DNA from: an uncultured Catenibacterium sp.
GTDB taxonomy: Bacteria; Bacillota_I; Bacilli_A; Erysipelotrichales; Coprobacillaceae
Assembly (NCBI RefSeq): GCF_900540665.1
Contig: NZ_UQGV01000003.1
Location: 1-64,000, forward strand
Direction of reading: 5' to 3'
DNA length: 64,000 nucleotides
Shown here one piece after another: positions 35,804 to 45,144 of the stretch. A model generated the notes under the pieces. The model did not search any database. It had not been told where the DNA came from and saw only the letters and a list, made by a program, of their open reading frames with translations. Positions within the stretch are counted from its first letter, which is position 1, and the number at the start of each line of letters is the position of its first letter. The translations under genes were made by a program, and so were the position numbers.

Positions 35804-37941
35804 TATTTCTTTTCCTGGGCAGGTGCATCATGTTTAACGATTGGTTTTGGTAATAATGCTTTTCTAGAAACATTCACACCCTTATCAGTAATCTGAGTCA
35901 CTTTAACCTTTACTGTATCGCCAAGCTTGATTACATCGCTGACTTTATTTGTTCTATCCCAAGCAACATCTTTTACATGTAAGAATCCATTTGTACCAGG
36001 GAATAATTCAATAAATGCATACTTTTCTTCAACTCTTACAGCCTTACCATCAAAGATTTCGCCTACTTCAACTTTTCTAGTTAAATCCTTGATCATACCC
36101 ATTGCATGGTCAATCGCTTCCTGAGAGTAATGATAGATAGTAACGTTACCTTCATCATCAATATCAATCTTAACATTATCACTTTCCGCAATAATCTTAT
36201 TGATCATATCTCCACCCTTACCGATTACATCTTTAATCTGTTCAGGTTCAATCTTCATCATAGCAACCTTAGGAGCATATGGGCTTAAGTGATCTCTAGG
36301 TTCACTAATTGCTGACATCATGCAGTCCATGATCTGTCCTCTTGCAACCTTTGCCTGAGCTAATGCTTCCTGCAAGATTTCTTTAGTAATACCATCAATC
36401 TTGATATCCATCTGTAATGCACAGATACCGTTCTTTGTACCTGCAACCTTGAAGTCCATATCACCTAGATGGTCTTCCATACCCTGGATATCAGTTAAGA
36501 TTGTATAATTTTCGCCTTTTTTAACAAGACCCATAGCTACACCAGCAACTGGATTACTAATTGGAACACCAGCAGCCATTAAAGCCATAGTTGATGCACA
36601 AATAGAAGCCTGTGAAGAAGAACCGTTAGATTCTAATACTTCAGCAACAACTCTGATTGTATATGGGAATTCTGTTTCAGAAGGAATAACCTGTCTTAAG
36701 GCTCTTTCGCCTAAAGCACCATGCCCGATTTCTCTTCTACCTGGAGAACCCATTCTTCCTGTTTCACCTACACAATATGGTGGGAAGTTATAATGATGCA
36801 TGAAACGTTTTTGATCTTCCATTCCAAGACCATCAATCTTCTGTACTTCACCTAATGCACCTAGTGTACAAGCAGATAATACCTGAGTTTCACCACGAGT
36901 GAACATAGCAGAACCATGTACACGTGGTAATAAATCTACCTGTGCGTCTAATGGACGTACTTCATCTACTTTACGACCATCAGGTCTTACTTTTTCTTCA
37001 GTAATAAGACGTCTTACTTCTTCTTTTTCAAGATCACCAAGAACCATCTTAACCTGTTTAATTGTCTTATCATGTTCTTCAACAGTTGCATATTCTTTTT
37101 CTTCAAAAGATTCTACAACCTTAGCATCTAATTCATCAATAGCAGCATATCTTTCAAGCTTACCAGGAATAGAAATGGCTTTGATCATTTCTTCCTTAGC
37201 CATTGCTTCTACGCTAGACACAATATTTTCATCTAATGCAAATAGTGGAACATCAATCTTTTCCTTACCAACAGCTTCTACAATCTGTTCCTGGAAAGCA
37301 ATTAATTCCTTAATCTTTTCATGACCGAACATCAATGCATTTAACATTGTTTCTTCGTCAACTTCTTTTGCATCAGCTTCAACCATGTTAATAGCATCCT
37401 TTGTACCTGCTACTTCAAGATTGATTTCACTTCTAGCCATATCTTCAGGTCCTGCGTTGACAGTAAACTCACCATCAATTAAACCTACGTTAACACCTGC
37501 AATTGGACCATTGAATGGAATATCAGAAATACATAATGCAATTGATGCACCAAGCATTGCTGCCATTTCTGGAGTTGCTTCCTGATCAACTGATAGTACA
37601 GTATTAACAACCTGTACTTCATTTCTGAAACCATCTGCGAATAATGGACGAATAGGTCTGTCAATCATTCTTGCAGTTAATGTACCATGTTCACTTGGAC
37701 GGCCTTCACGTTTTAAGAATCCACCTGGAATCTTACCTACAGAATATAGTTTTTCTTCATAAGTTACTGTTAAAGGGAAAAAATCTACATCTTTTGGTTC
37801 TTTCCCAGCACATGCTGTAGAAAGAACAACTGTATCATCATATCTCACTAAACAAGAGCCGTTTGCCTGTTTAGCCATTTCACCGACTTCAACCTGGATT
37901 TTCTTACCATAGAAATCCATACTAAAAATTTGTTTTGCCAT
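35803..37941 (-). CDS. pnp: Polynucleotide phosphorylase
   Basis: 712 aa 3'-5' phosphorolytic exoribonuclease of mRNA decay. Two RNase PH domains (about 1-215 and 310-540; the second contains GETQVL and the SNGSSSQAS phosphate loop), a helical linker, a KH domain ([15 protein letters not shown]) and an S1 domain ([30 protein letters not shown]) are in the normal order. rpsO precedes it, as in most bacteria, but a terminator lies between, so pnp probably gets part of its transcription by read-through. Confidence 0.97.
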   Translation of the reverse strand: MAKQIFSMDFYGKKIQVEVGEMAKQANGSCLVRYDDTVVLSTACAGKEPKDVDFFPLTVTYEEKLYSVGKIPGGFLKREGRPSEHGTLTARMIDRPIRPLFADGFRNEVQVVNTVLSVDQEATPEMAAMLGASIALCISDIPFNGPIAGVNVGLIDGEFTVNAGPEDMARSEINLEVAGTKDAINMVEADAKEVDEETMLNALMFGHEKIKELIAFQEQIVEAVGKEKIDVPLFALDENIVSSVEAMAKEEMIKAISIPGKLERYAAIDELDAKVVESFEEKEYATVEEHDKTIKQVKMVLGDLEKEEVRRLITEEKVRPDGRKVDEVRPLDAQVDLLPRVHGSAMFTRGETQVLSACTLGALGEVQKIDGLGMEDQKRFMHHYNFPPYCVGETGRMGSPGRREIGHGALGERALRQVIPSETEFPYTIRVVAEVLESNGSSSQASICASTMALMAAGVPISNPVAGVAMGLVKKGENYTILTDIQGMEDHLGDMDFKVAGTKNGICALQMDIKIDGITKEILQEALAQAKVARGQIMDCMMSAISEPRDHLSPYAPKVAMMKIEPEQIKDVIGKGGDMINKIIAESDNVKIDIDDEGNVTIYHYSQEAIDHAMGMIKDLTRKVEVGEIFDGKAVRVEEKYAFIELFPGTNGFLHVKDVAWDRTNKVSDVIKLGDTVKVKVTQITDKGVNVSRKALLPKPIVKHDAPAQEKK

Positions 37942-38014
37942 AAATTCACCTCATATTCCTCAAAATTATATCATAAATCAAGTATTACACAAACAATTAT
38001 TTGATAGGGACATG

Positions 38015-38037
38015 AAAAAAAGCCCCATAGGGCTTTT
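38015..38037 (-). terminator. Terminator of rpsO
   Basis: An eight-base stem (38018-38025 with 38030-38037) with a four-base loop and T run on the minus strand, just past the rpsO stop. Confidence 0.87.
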
Positions 38038-38042
38038 ATTTC

Positions 38043-38309
38043 TTATCTTCTTAATCCTAACTTATCAGTTAAAGCTGTATATCTGTCAAGATCTTCATTC
38101 TTAAGATACTTTAATAAGTCTCTTCTCTTACCGATCTTCTTTAAAAGACCTCTGTTAGAATGATTATCCTTTGGATGCTGTTTGAAGTGACCGTTTAACT
38201 TGTTGATATCAGCAGTTAATAATGCAATCTGAACTTCTGGAGAACCAGTATCCTTTTCTACGCGACCATATTCAGCCATGATCTTGGCTTTTTCTTCTTT
38301 AGTTAACAT
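38043..38309 (-). CDS. rpsO: Ribosomal protein S15
   Basis: 88 aa primary 16S-binding protein of the 30S subunit. [20 protein letters not shown] and the C-terminal [20 protein letters not shown] are universally conserved. AGGAGG lies eight bases before the ATG. A promoter inside the 3' end of ribF gives it a leader of about 80 bases. Confidence 0.97.
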   Translation of the reverse strand: MLTKEEKAKIMAEYGRVEKDTGSPEVQIALLTADINKLNGHFKQHPKDNHSNRGLLKKIGKRRDLLKYLKNEDLDRYTALTDKLGLRR

Positions 38310-38394
38310 TATGTTTTCCTCCTAAAATATATTCTTCGCAATATCCAAGCTAGATGTAAGAGGTACAAATATCCTAGACATTGTTGCAAAACTT

Positions 38395-38422
38395 ATTATA
38401 CACTATTTTGATATAAAGTCAA
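38395..38422 (-). promoter_or_regulatory. Promoter of rpsO within ribF 3' end
   Basis: TTGACT (38417-38422), 16-base spacer, TATAAT (38395-38400). The -35 lies inside the ribF coding end and the -10 abuts its stop. Confidence 0.75.
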
Positions 38423-39322
38423 ATACTTTTTCATAACTTGACTTAAATATTTCTTGTCCTCTGTTAATTGTGTTTTTAGTCCTTCTAATCCATTAAAAAC
38501 AGTTTCTTCACGCTTATATAAATAGAAAGTAATCTTTACTTCTTTACCATACACATCTTCATCAAAATCAAAGACGTTGACTTCTAATGAAAGACGTTTG
38601 ACATCATTGAATGTAGGATTCATCCCAATATTCGCCATGCCTATATAATAGCGATGATTGATTTCAACAATTGTGCCATATACCCCTCGTTTAGGTAAGT
38701 ATTTCATGCCATAATCAATATTCAATGTAGGAAAACCAATCAAGCGTCCTCTTTGTTTTCCATGAATGACTACACCCTTCACTTCATACGGTCTATCAAG
38801 CAAAGTATTGACTTCTTCAATCATTCCCTGATCCATCAGTTTCTTAATAAGAGTTGAAGATACTTTTTCTGTTTCATTATACATAACAGCGTCTTTCACA
38901 ATAAGTTCAAATGACTGTTTTTTCAGATCATCTATATTACCGCTATTATGATTCCCAAAATGGAAATCATAGCCACATACAAGTCTTTTCAAAGGAAGCT
39001 TATTTAAATATTCATCAATAAATGCCTGTGGACTTAATGCTGCGACTTCCTTAGTAAAATGAATAACTAAAAGATAATCAATACCCATCTCTTCAAGAAG
39101 TTCTTTTTTTTCTTCTAAAGTGATAATTGATTGTCTCTTTTCACCCTTTAAGACACTTAAAGGATGCACATCAAAGCTCATGACAGCTGTTTTTGTTTCT
39201 CCTTTATATTTCAGTACTTCATTAATCAAAGACATATGACCAAGATGTAAACCATCAAAAAAGCCAATCGCAAGAGAAAGAGGTTCTTTTAAATTCACCT
39301 CTTCCATTTTTATGACCTTCAT
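38396..39322 (-). CDS. ribF: Bifunctional riboflavin kinase/FAD synthetase
   Basis: 308 aa. The N-terminal adenylyltransferase has GFFDGLHLGH (19-28) and the later KVSSTLIK; the C-terminal flavokinase has GRLIGFPTLNI and NIGMNPTF. It makes FMN then FAD from riboflavin. Start overlaps the truB stop in TAATG. truB-ribF-rpsO is a common Firmicute order. Confidence 0.95.
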   Translation of the reverse strand: MKVIKMEEVNLKEPLSLAIGFFDGLHLGHMSLINEVLKYKGETKTAVMSFDVHPLSVLKGEKRQSIITLEEKKELLEEMGIDYLLVIHFTKEVAALSPQAFIDEYLNKLPLKRLVCGYDFHFGNHNSGNIDDLKKQSFELIVKDAVMYNETEKVSSTLIKKLMDQGMIEEVNTLLDRPYEVKGVVIHGKQRGRLIGFPTLNIDYGMKYLPKRGVYGTIVEINHRYYIGMANIGMNPTFNDVKRLSLEVNVFDFDEDVYGKEVKITFYLYKREETVFNGLEGLKTQLTEDKKYLSQVMKKYLTLYQNSV

Positions 39323-40155
39323 TAGAAAAGCCCCCTCAAGCTCTTTAAAGAACCTTTTCCATCTGGGCCATATATTGCAAGTAATTTACCTTCTTTTGAA
39401 TAAACAGCTACATTATGATCTATATCACTCTTGATTTTCTGACCAGTCATGACAATTCTTTCATCTACGACAATAGAATCATAATAAGAGAATACTTCTT
39501 CTAACGGAATCACTGGTCCATTGTTTTCTTCAAGTTCTTCTAATGTTACTGCCTGATCAATAGTGAAATGCCCTGACTGATTTCTTACAAGTGCACTCAT
39601 ATGAGCAGGATAGCCTAAGGCCTTTCCAATATCTACGCATAAAGAACGGATATATGTTCCTTTAGAGCACTTAACATCTATAGTTATTTCATCATCATGT
39701 GCATCGACTAAATCAAGTTTATAAATAGTGATTGGTCTTTCTGGAACCTCTACTTCTATACCTTCTCTAGCATATTCATAGAGCTTCTTACCATTAATTT
39801 TAATAGCCGAATACATTGGAGGCTTCTGCAAGGAATCCCCTTTAAATGAAGATAATACTTCTTCTAGATTATCATAACCAGTAAAAGGCTTGGTTTCTAG
39901 AACCTTACCTTCCGAGTCATATGTATCTGTCGCACTGCCAAGTTTAAGTGTAGCACGATATTCTTTTTCTTCACTCATTAAGAACTGCATTGCTTTAGTG
40001 GCTTTATTAATTCCAACAACTAAAACACCTGTAGCCATAGGGTCAAGAGTCCCACAATGTCCTACTTTTCTAGTATGCATAATACGTCTCACACGATTAA
40101 CGACATCATGACTTGTCACACCCTGTGGTTTATTAATTAAAATAATACCATCCAT
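39322..40155 (-). CDS. truB: tRNA pseudouridine(55) synthase
   Basis: 277 aa. The catalytic Asp sits in GTLDPMATGVLVVGI (about 36-50). KEYRATLKLGSATDTYDSEG, KPPMYSAIKINGKKLYEYAR and CSKGTYIRSL are the other TruB motifs. It converts U55 to pseudouridine in the T loop of tRNAs. It is the first gene of the truB-ribF pair, directly after the tyrS terminator. Confidence 0.96.
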   Translation of the reverse strand: MDGIILINKPQGVTSHDVVNRVRRIMHTRKVGHCGTLDPMATGVLVVGINKATKAMQFLMSEEKEYRATLKLGSATDTYDSEGKVLETKPFTGYDNLEEVLSSFKGDSLQKPPMYSAIKINGKKLYEYAREGIEVEVPERPITIYKLDLVDAHDDEITIDVKCSKGTYIRSLCVDIGKALGYPAHMSALVRNQSGHFTIDQAVTLEELEENNGPVIPLEEVFSYYDSIVVDERIVMTGQKIKSDIDHNVAVYSKEGKLLAIYGPDGKGSLKSLRGLF

Positions 40156-40172
40156 CTACTCACATCCTTCCT

Positions 40173-40197
40173 AAAAAAAGCAGACTATTGTCTGCTT
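40173..40197 (-). terminator. Terminator of tyrS
   Basis: An eight-base stem (40178-40185 with 40190-40197) with tetraloop overlaps the tyrS stop; seven T follow on the minus strand. Confidence 0.88.
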
Positions 40198-41422
40198 AGA
40201 TATGATTAATAACGAAGTACTTCTTCTTACCTCTTCTAATAACAGTCACCTTGCCGCCAAAAGCATTGTCTTTTGATACAACAAACTTTTCATCAGTTAC
40301 CTTTTCACCATTTACAAGAACACTTCCACCTTTTACGAACTGTCTTGCTTCACGATTACTAGAAGCAGCACCTGCTTTTACTAATACATTTAAAATCTGT
40401 TCATCTTCAGTAACATCAATACTTGGAACACCATTGAAGCACTGCTTAACCTGTTCATAAGTCATGCTCTTGATATCACCACTGAACAATTTTTCAGAAA
40501 TGCTGACAGCTTCTTCATAAGCATCTGCACCATGAATGAAAGTAATAACTTCTTTTGCAAGTGCTTTATGTGCTTTTCTTAAGTGTGGTTCATTCTTATT
40601 TGATTCTTCTAATGCTTCAATTTCTTCTTTAGATAAGAAAGTAAGGTATTTTAAGTAATCAATAACCTTGCTGTCTTCACTGTTGATGAAGAACTGATAC
40701 ATTTCATAAGGTGAAGTCTTTTCTCTGTCTAACCAGATTGCATTTCCTTCTGATTTACCAAACTTAGTACCATCACTCTTAGTAAGTAAAGGCATAGTGA
40801 ATCCATATGCTTCATCACCAGTCTTCTTTCTAATTAATTCAATACCTGCAGTGATATTTCCCCACTGGTCCTGACCAGCAACCTGTAGATCACAGCCTTT
40901 ATTTTCATGTAAGTAATAGAAGTCCATTGCCTGCATGATCATATAAGAGAATTCAGTAAAAGTAATACCTTCATCTAATCTTCTCTTGATAATATCCTTA
41001 GATAACATGTAGTTGATATTAAAATATTTACCATAATCTCTTAACCAGTCAATGAAATTTAAATCCTTAGACCAGTCTAAGTTATTGACTACTTCAAAAC
41101 CGAATAAGTCTTCAGCCTGCTTCTTTAAGCAGTCGAAGTTATGCTGTACCTGTTCTTTTGTGATCATTGGTCTTTCAGTTGTTGGTTTTGGATCCCCAAT
41201 CTGTCCAGTTGCACCACCGACTAAAAGAATTGGATGATGACCTGCATCCTTTAATCTCTTAGACATTAAGAAAGATGAGAAATGTCCAATATGTAAAGAA
41301 TCCCCAGTTGGGTCAGTACCAATATAGAATGTCATTCCTCCAGCATTTAATTTGTCTTTTAAGTCTTCAGAACTTACATCTTTAATGAGGCCACGCCACA
41401 CTAATTCATCATAAAATGTCAT
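40196..41422 (-). CDS. tyrS: Tyrosyl-tRNA synthetase
   Basis: 408 aa class I synthetase. DSLHIGHFSS near residue 41 is the HIGH motif, and KFGKSEGNAIWLD near 228 is the KMSKS equivalent. AGQDQWGNI is the tyrosine-site segment, and the C-terminal 60 residues form an S4 RNA-binding domain (NREARQFVKGGSVLVNG). It is a single-gene unit under T-box control with its own terminator. Confidence 0.97.
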   Translation of the reverse strand: MTFYDELVWRGLIKDVSSEDLKDKLNAGGMTFYIGTDPTGDSLHIGHFSSFLMSKRLKDAGHHPILLVGGATGQIGDPKPTTERPMITKEQVQHNFDCLKKQAEDLFGFEVVNNLDWSKDLNFIDWLRDYGKYFNINYMLSKDIIKRRLDEGITFTEFSYMIMQAMDFYYLHENKGCDLQVAGQDQWGNITAGIELIRKKTGDEAYGFTMPLLTKSDGTKFGKSEGNAIWLDREKTSPYEMYQFFINSEDSKVIDYLKYLTFLSKEEIEALEESNKNEPHLRKAHKALAKEVITFIHGADAYEEAVSISEKLFSGDIKSMTYEQVKQCFNGVPSIDVTEDEQILNVLVKAGAASSNREARQFVKGGSVLVNGEKVTDEKFVVSKDNAFGGKVTVIRRGKKKYFVINHI

Positions 41423-41440
41423 AATTTCCTCCTATAATAT

Positions 41441-41648
41441 AAAAGAGAATCCATCCAAAGGACGAATTCTCGCGTTACCACCTTTATTCATGTCATAGAC
41501 ATGCTCTCTTGTTGATAACGGTGTACTCACCGTCTAGACTTTGCATCTAGAAGCTCCAAAGTGTATTCATTCATACTGCTGCTCTTATTTTCACCAGCCA
41601 TAAGTTCTCTAAACCAGCGCATATGAATTACTTGTCTTCTTCATCGCA
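41441..41648 (-). promoter_or_regulatory. T-box riboswitch of tyrS
   Basis: T-box core AAAGGTGGTAACGCG is at 41471-41485. The terminator stem GAGAAT/ATTCTC (41445-41471) is followed by a T run. The stem I 3' side carries UAC, a tyrosine codon, at 41563-41565, immediately before ACUUUGGAGC. It should sense uncharged tRNA-Tyr. Confidence 0.92.
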
Positions 41649-41654
41649 ATTAAA

Positions 41655-41683
41655 AGTCTACATGAATTCATGATGTTTGTCAA
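41655..41683 (-). promoter_or_regulatory. Promoter of tyrS
   Basis: TTGACA (41678-41683), 17-base spacer, TAGACT (41655-41660). Confidence 0.75.
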
Positions 41684-41685
41684 TA

Positions 41686-43251
41686 TCAGCTTGTAAAGAC
41701 ACTTTCTAACATCAGCTTCGTTTCATCAAGATGGAATGCATCGACTAGCACAATAACACGATCTCCTGAAATAAGCTTGGTATCCCCTTTTGGAATGATT
41801 TCTTCTCCACCACGAATAACGGAAACAATCAAGCTACGACGTGGCAACTGTAAATCCTTAATATACTGATCACACGCTTTTGAACCAAAGCCAACAGTAT
41901 AGCCAATGAGTTCCTTACTATCCGCATATTCTTCCATAGAATGATAAGGCTGATTGTTTAAAAGATTTGTTAAAAGACTTTCGTAAATTGGTTCACTATG
42001 TAAAAGATTAGCTACATAGTAAGAAACAAAGGATACGAGTGCGATTGGAAGAAGCATTTTTAAAGTTCCACTCATTTCAGCTATTAATACAATACCAGTA
42101 ATAGGTGCTCTTACAATAGCACTAAAATAAGCAGCCATAGCCATAATAATAAAATTCATGAAATATTCTGAAGGAACACCACACATAATCGCTACCTTGC
42201 CCACACTCGCACCAATTAGACTTCCAAGAATAAGTAATGGAAAGAAGATTCCCCCAGCTGCACCTGAACCAAATGAAACACATGAAATTAATAATTTTAA
42301 TATAAATAATAAGACAAGAGTAGATAAAACAAGATTTGGTTCATTGAGGTATTCTACAAGTTTGTGTCCTCCACCCATGACAAGTGGACAATAGAATCCT
42401 AAGATTCCAGATAACACCAAAGGTATAATGACTCTTTGATGTTTTTTAAGAAATGGAACTTTCTTATAAAGCTTGATTGTACCCATTGTGATTTTATTAT
42501 AGAAAGCCCCCAATACACCAGCAATAATACCAAGAATAATAACCCAGATATAGTTCTTTAATGGAAATGTTTCTTTAATAGAAAAAGCAAGAGTTGGCGA
42601 TAAACCAAAGATATTTCTGCTTAAGAAATCCGCTGTAATGGATGCAATCATAACAGAAACAAGTGCGCTTGTAGAGAAGTTCTTATGAACTTCTTCTAAG
42701 GCAAACATAATTCCGGCAAGAGGCGCATTGAATGCAGCAGATAGGCCAGCAGCTGCTCCTGCTGTCATCAAATAACGTTCTTCCGTTTTTACACGTTTTC
42801 CTTTTTTCGCAAGAGCCTTACCAACCATACCACCAAGCTGGATACTAGGTCCTTCTCTACCAAGTGATAAGCCACCTACAAGTGCAAGTGATCCTGCACA
42901 GAACTTAGCAAGCAATACTCTCCACCAGCATTCATCAATACGACCCTGTACTTCTGCTTCTAACTGCGGGATACCAGAACCTCCGATCATTGGTTCCCAC
43001 TTTAAAAAGATTGAAATAATAAGACCTAATACAATAAGTGCGATGATCCATAAAGGCCAGTAAGACACATTATTTACCACAAAGTCCCTTATAGTAAAAT
43101 AAATAGATTCCGCATTTGATAAAACAAGACGATATACGATACAGACAGCACCTGACACGATACCTACAAGTAAACCTTCGTAGGCTAAACGCTTATTAAG
43201 TTTACTTCTTTCTTGTATTATGTTTGCAGTATCAGATTGTTTTTTAAGCAT
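41686..43251 (-). CDS. ClC-type chloride/proton antiporter with TrkA-C domain
   Basis: 521 aa. About ten hydrophobic helices carry the ion-path motifs GSGIPQ (about 93-98), GREGPS with the gating Glu (about 130), and an EE pair in FALEEVHK corresponding to the proton Glu of antiporters. GSGAAGGIFFP is the second selectivity segment. Residues about 440-521 are a TrkA-C-like ligand domain (SLIVSVIRGGEEIIPKGDTKLISGDRVIVLV). The GSGIP and GREGP motifs fit chloride rather than the fluoride-specific clade. It stands alone between terminators. Confidence 0.9.
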   Translation of the reverse strand: MLKKQSDTANIIQERSKLNKRLAYEGLLVGIVSGAVCIVYRLVLSNAESIYFTIRDFVVNNVSYWPLWIIALIVLGLIISIFLKWEPMIGGSGIPQLEAEVQGRIDECWWRVLLAKFCAGSLALVGGLSLGREGPSIQLGGMVGKALAKKGKRVKTEERYLMTAGAAAGLSAAFNAPLAGIMFALEEVHKNFSTSALVSVMIASITADFLSRNIFGLSPTLAFSIKETFPLKNYIWVIILGIIAGVLGAFYNKITMGTIKLYKKVPFLKKHQRVIIPLVLSGILGFYCPLVMGGGHKLVEYLNEPNLVLSTLVLLFILKLLISCVSFGSGAAGGIFFPLLILGSLIGASVGKVAIMCGVPSEYFMNFIIMAMAAYFSAIVRAPITGIVLIAEMSGTLKMLLPIALVSFVSYYVANLLHSEPIYESLLTNLLNNQPYHSMEEYADSKELIGYTVGFGSKACDQYIKDLQLPRRSLIVSVIRGGEEIIPKGDTKLISGDRVIVLVDAFHLDETKLMLESVFTS

Positions 43252-43308
43252 ATATAACCCTCCCAGTAATTATAATGACCGCTATTATTTTAGCACAATA
43301 CAAACGTG

Positions 43309-43333
43309 TAAAAAAGGATGCCTCAGCATCCTT
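43309..43333 (-). terminator. Terminator of the murC-ccpA unit
   Basis: An eight-base stem (43314-43321 with 43326-43333), tetraloop and T run on the minus strand, shortly after the ccpA stop. Confidence 0.87.
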
Positions 43334-43339
43334 CTTTCG

Positions 43340-44344
43340 TTATTTAGTTGTATCACGCTTGATGAATGTATAATGCATTGGCACTTCTGCTTCATCAATT
43401 TCTTCATGATTTAATATCTTTGTAAGAAGTCTGATTGCGATTGCACCCATATCATATACAGGTACATGAATAGTTGTAAGAGGTGGACGACAAATAGTTG
43501 CATAGCTTGTATCCATCATACCAACAACCTGCATATCTTCAGGAATCTTGATTCCATGATCAATAGCTGCATTCACAACTGCCACAGCTTCCTTATCATA
43601 ACCTGTTAAAACAACATCATGCTTATGAGCGTTAAAGTATTCGTTTAACTGAGGATAGCTTTCTTCATAATGGTTAGAGACATCTACAATATAGGCTTCA
43701 GGAAGTGTTTCACCACTATCTTTGAATGCTTCTTCAATACCCTTCGCAAAATCATTTAAGTCAACTAGGTTTTGAGTTGCTCTTACAAAGCAGATATCTT
43801 TTTTACCCTGTTCAATGAATTGTTTTGTCATATCATAAGCGATACTCTTTGCGTCAACATATACAGAGCAGATATCTTCATCAGAAATCTTATATCCAAC
43901 AACAACTGCAGGAATACGGTATTTTTTAATGAGATCAATTTCTTTATCAATACAGTTATTGTTGAATAATACTACACCATCAGCTCTTGATTTAATAACC
44001 TTTTCAATAACTTCTTCAATAGGGTTACCTAAACCAAGTTCATCAGTTGTATACATAATGATATTGAAGTCTAAAGTACGTCCAGTATCTCCAATACCAC
44101 CAATCATATCTTTTACATGTCCAAATAATGACTGTGGGAATACAACCGCAATAGTTGTAGTTTTACTAGTTGCAAGACCTCTTGCAATCTGATTAGGCTT
44201 AAAATCGAGTCTTTTAATTGTTTCAAGTACACGTTCTCTTGTCGCAGGCTTTACAACATTTGAACCATTAATGACTCTTGAAACTGTTGCAAGTGAAACA
44301 TCAGCTGCTTCTGCAACATCATAGATTGTTACTTTCTTCTTCAT
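43340..44344 (-). CDS. ccpA: Catabolite control protein A (LacI family)
   Basis: 334 aa. The helix-turn-helix is VTIYDVAEAADVSLATVSRVINGS with the hinge KPNQIARGLATSKTTTIAVVFP, both very close to CcpA. The periplasmic-binding-like core ends PVYDMGAIAIRLLTKILNHE, again as in CcpA. It lacks a specific sugar-binding gene partner, and the neighbours murC, DUF948 and ytxH are the same ones found near ccpA in Bacillus. It would regulate carbon genes through cre sites with HPr-Ser-P; a perfect cre lies at pfkA. The ATG at 44344 has AAGGA five bases upstream. Confidence 0.8.
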   Translation of the reverse strand: MKKKVTIYDVAEAADVSLATVSRVINGSNVVKPATRERVLETIKRLDFKPNQIARGLATSKTTTIAVVFPQSLFGHVKDMIGGIGDTGRTLDFNIIMYTTDELGLGNPIEEVIEKVIKSRADGVVLFNNNCIDKEIDLIKKYRIPAVVVGYKISDEDICSVYVDAKSIAYDMTKQFIEQGKKDICFVRATQNLVDLNDFAKGIEEAFKDSGETLPEAYIVDVSNHYEESYPQLNEYFNAHKHDVVLTGYDKEAVAVVNAAIDHGIKIPEDMQVVGMMDTSYATICRPPLTTIHVPVYDMGAIAIRLLTKILNHEEIDEAEVPMHYTFIKRDTTK

Positions 44345-44345
44345 A

Positions 44346-44825
44346 CTAGTCCTTGATTTCCTCAATCATTTCATCTAACTGTTTTTCAACATCATCAATT
44401 TCCTGATCAATCGCATCTCCATCAATCATGGCAGCTTTATCATTAATCATTGTTTTCACTTCGTCGATTTTCTGATTCACACGTCCAGTAACTTCTACAA
44501 CTGAGTCTTTCACCTTATCAAAATTTTCACTAGATTTTACTTTTTCTGCTAGAATTTCTAACTTTTTCTGTACTTCATCTACTTTTTCTTTAGTAGTTTC
44601 TTTAAAATCATCAGGATCAAATTCATCTACTGACTTTTTAATATTTTCAATTGTTTCTCCTAATTTAGCTTCAACATCTTCTCTAGTAAGACTTGCTAAA
44701 TAATCATAAGTAGACTTTGATTTCGCTTTGATGTCTTCTCTTAATTCGCTGCCTTTCTTAGGTGCAAATAATACACCTGCTAAAACACCTAATCCTACTC
44801 CGAATAATACTTTTCCGAATTTCAT
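44346..44825 (-). CDS. YtxH-like membrane-associated stress protein
   Basis: 159 aa. A short hydrophobic glycine-rich N-terminus (VLFGVGLGVLAGVLFAPKKGSELRED) is the YtxH signature. The remainder is a long charged coiled coil rich in Lys, Glu and Asp. Related genes are general stress genes in Bacillus with unknown biochemical role. AGGAGG lies before the ATG. It sits between the DUF948 gene and ccpA. Confidence 0.85.
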   Translation of the reverse strand: MKFGKVLFGVGLGVLAGVLFAPKKGSELREDIKAKSKSTYDYLASLTREDVEAKLGETIENIKKSVDEFDPDDFKETTKEKVDEVQKKLEILAEKVKSSENFDKVKDSVVEVTGRVNQKIDEVKTMINDKAAMIDGDAIDQEIDDVEKQLDEMIEEIKD

Positions 44826-44836
44826 AATTATACCTC

Positions 44837-45133
44837 CTATTTTTTCTTCAAGATATTTTTCAAGCCTAATACCGTTCCTAAAACGCCTGCGCCTGATCTC
44901 TTCTTATTAAAAATACCGCTTACCACGTTGATAGGTTCATTGAGCTTATCCATTTTATAGTTGATATCATCCACTGTGACATTTACTTTAGATACTGTTG
45001 TTTCTAAATGCTGTGCCAAATGACTGACATCTTTTAAAGTTGTAAGTGCATGGATAAGAAATACTCCTAGAGACACTAATGCAAATACACCAGCGAGCAC
45101 TAGAATACATAGACAAATTGTTAAGATATCCAT
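44837..45133 (-). CDS. DUF948 family protein (YtxG-like)
   Basis: 98 aa with one N-terminal membrane span (ILTICLCILVLAGVFALVSLGVFLIHAL) and a coiled coil of hydrophobic heptads (TTVSKVNVTVDDINYKMDKL). It ends in a basic tail. DUF948 proteins occur next to ytxH and murC in many Firmicutes; a wall or stress role is suspected but not shown. Confidence 0.85.
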   Translation of the reverse strand: MDILTICLCILVLAGVFALVSLGVFLIHALTTLKDVSHLAQHLETTVSKVNVTVDDINYKMDKLNEPINVVSGIFNKKRSGAGVLGTVLGLKNILKKK

Positions 45134-45144
45134 GGGATGTCCTC

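Noticed and set aside
36899..37324. Long plus-strand frames opposite pnp and other housekeeping genes
   Set aside because: They mirror the codon pattern of well-identified minus-strand genes, and the translated products match no family.
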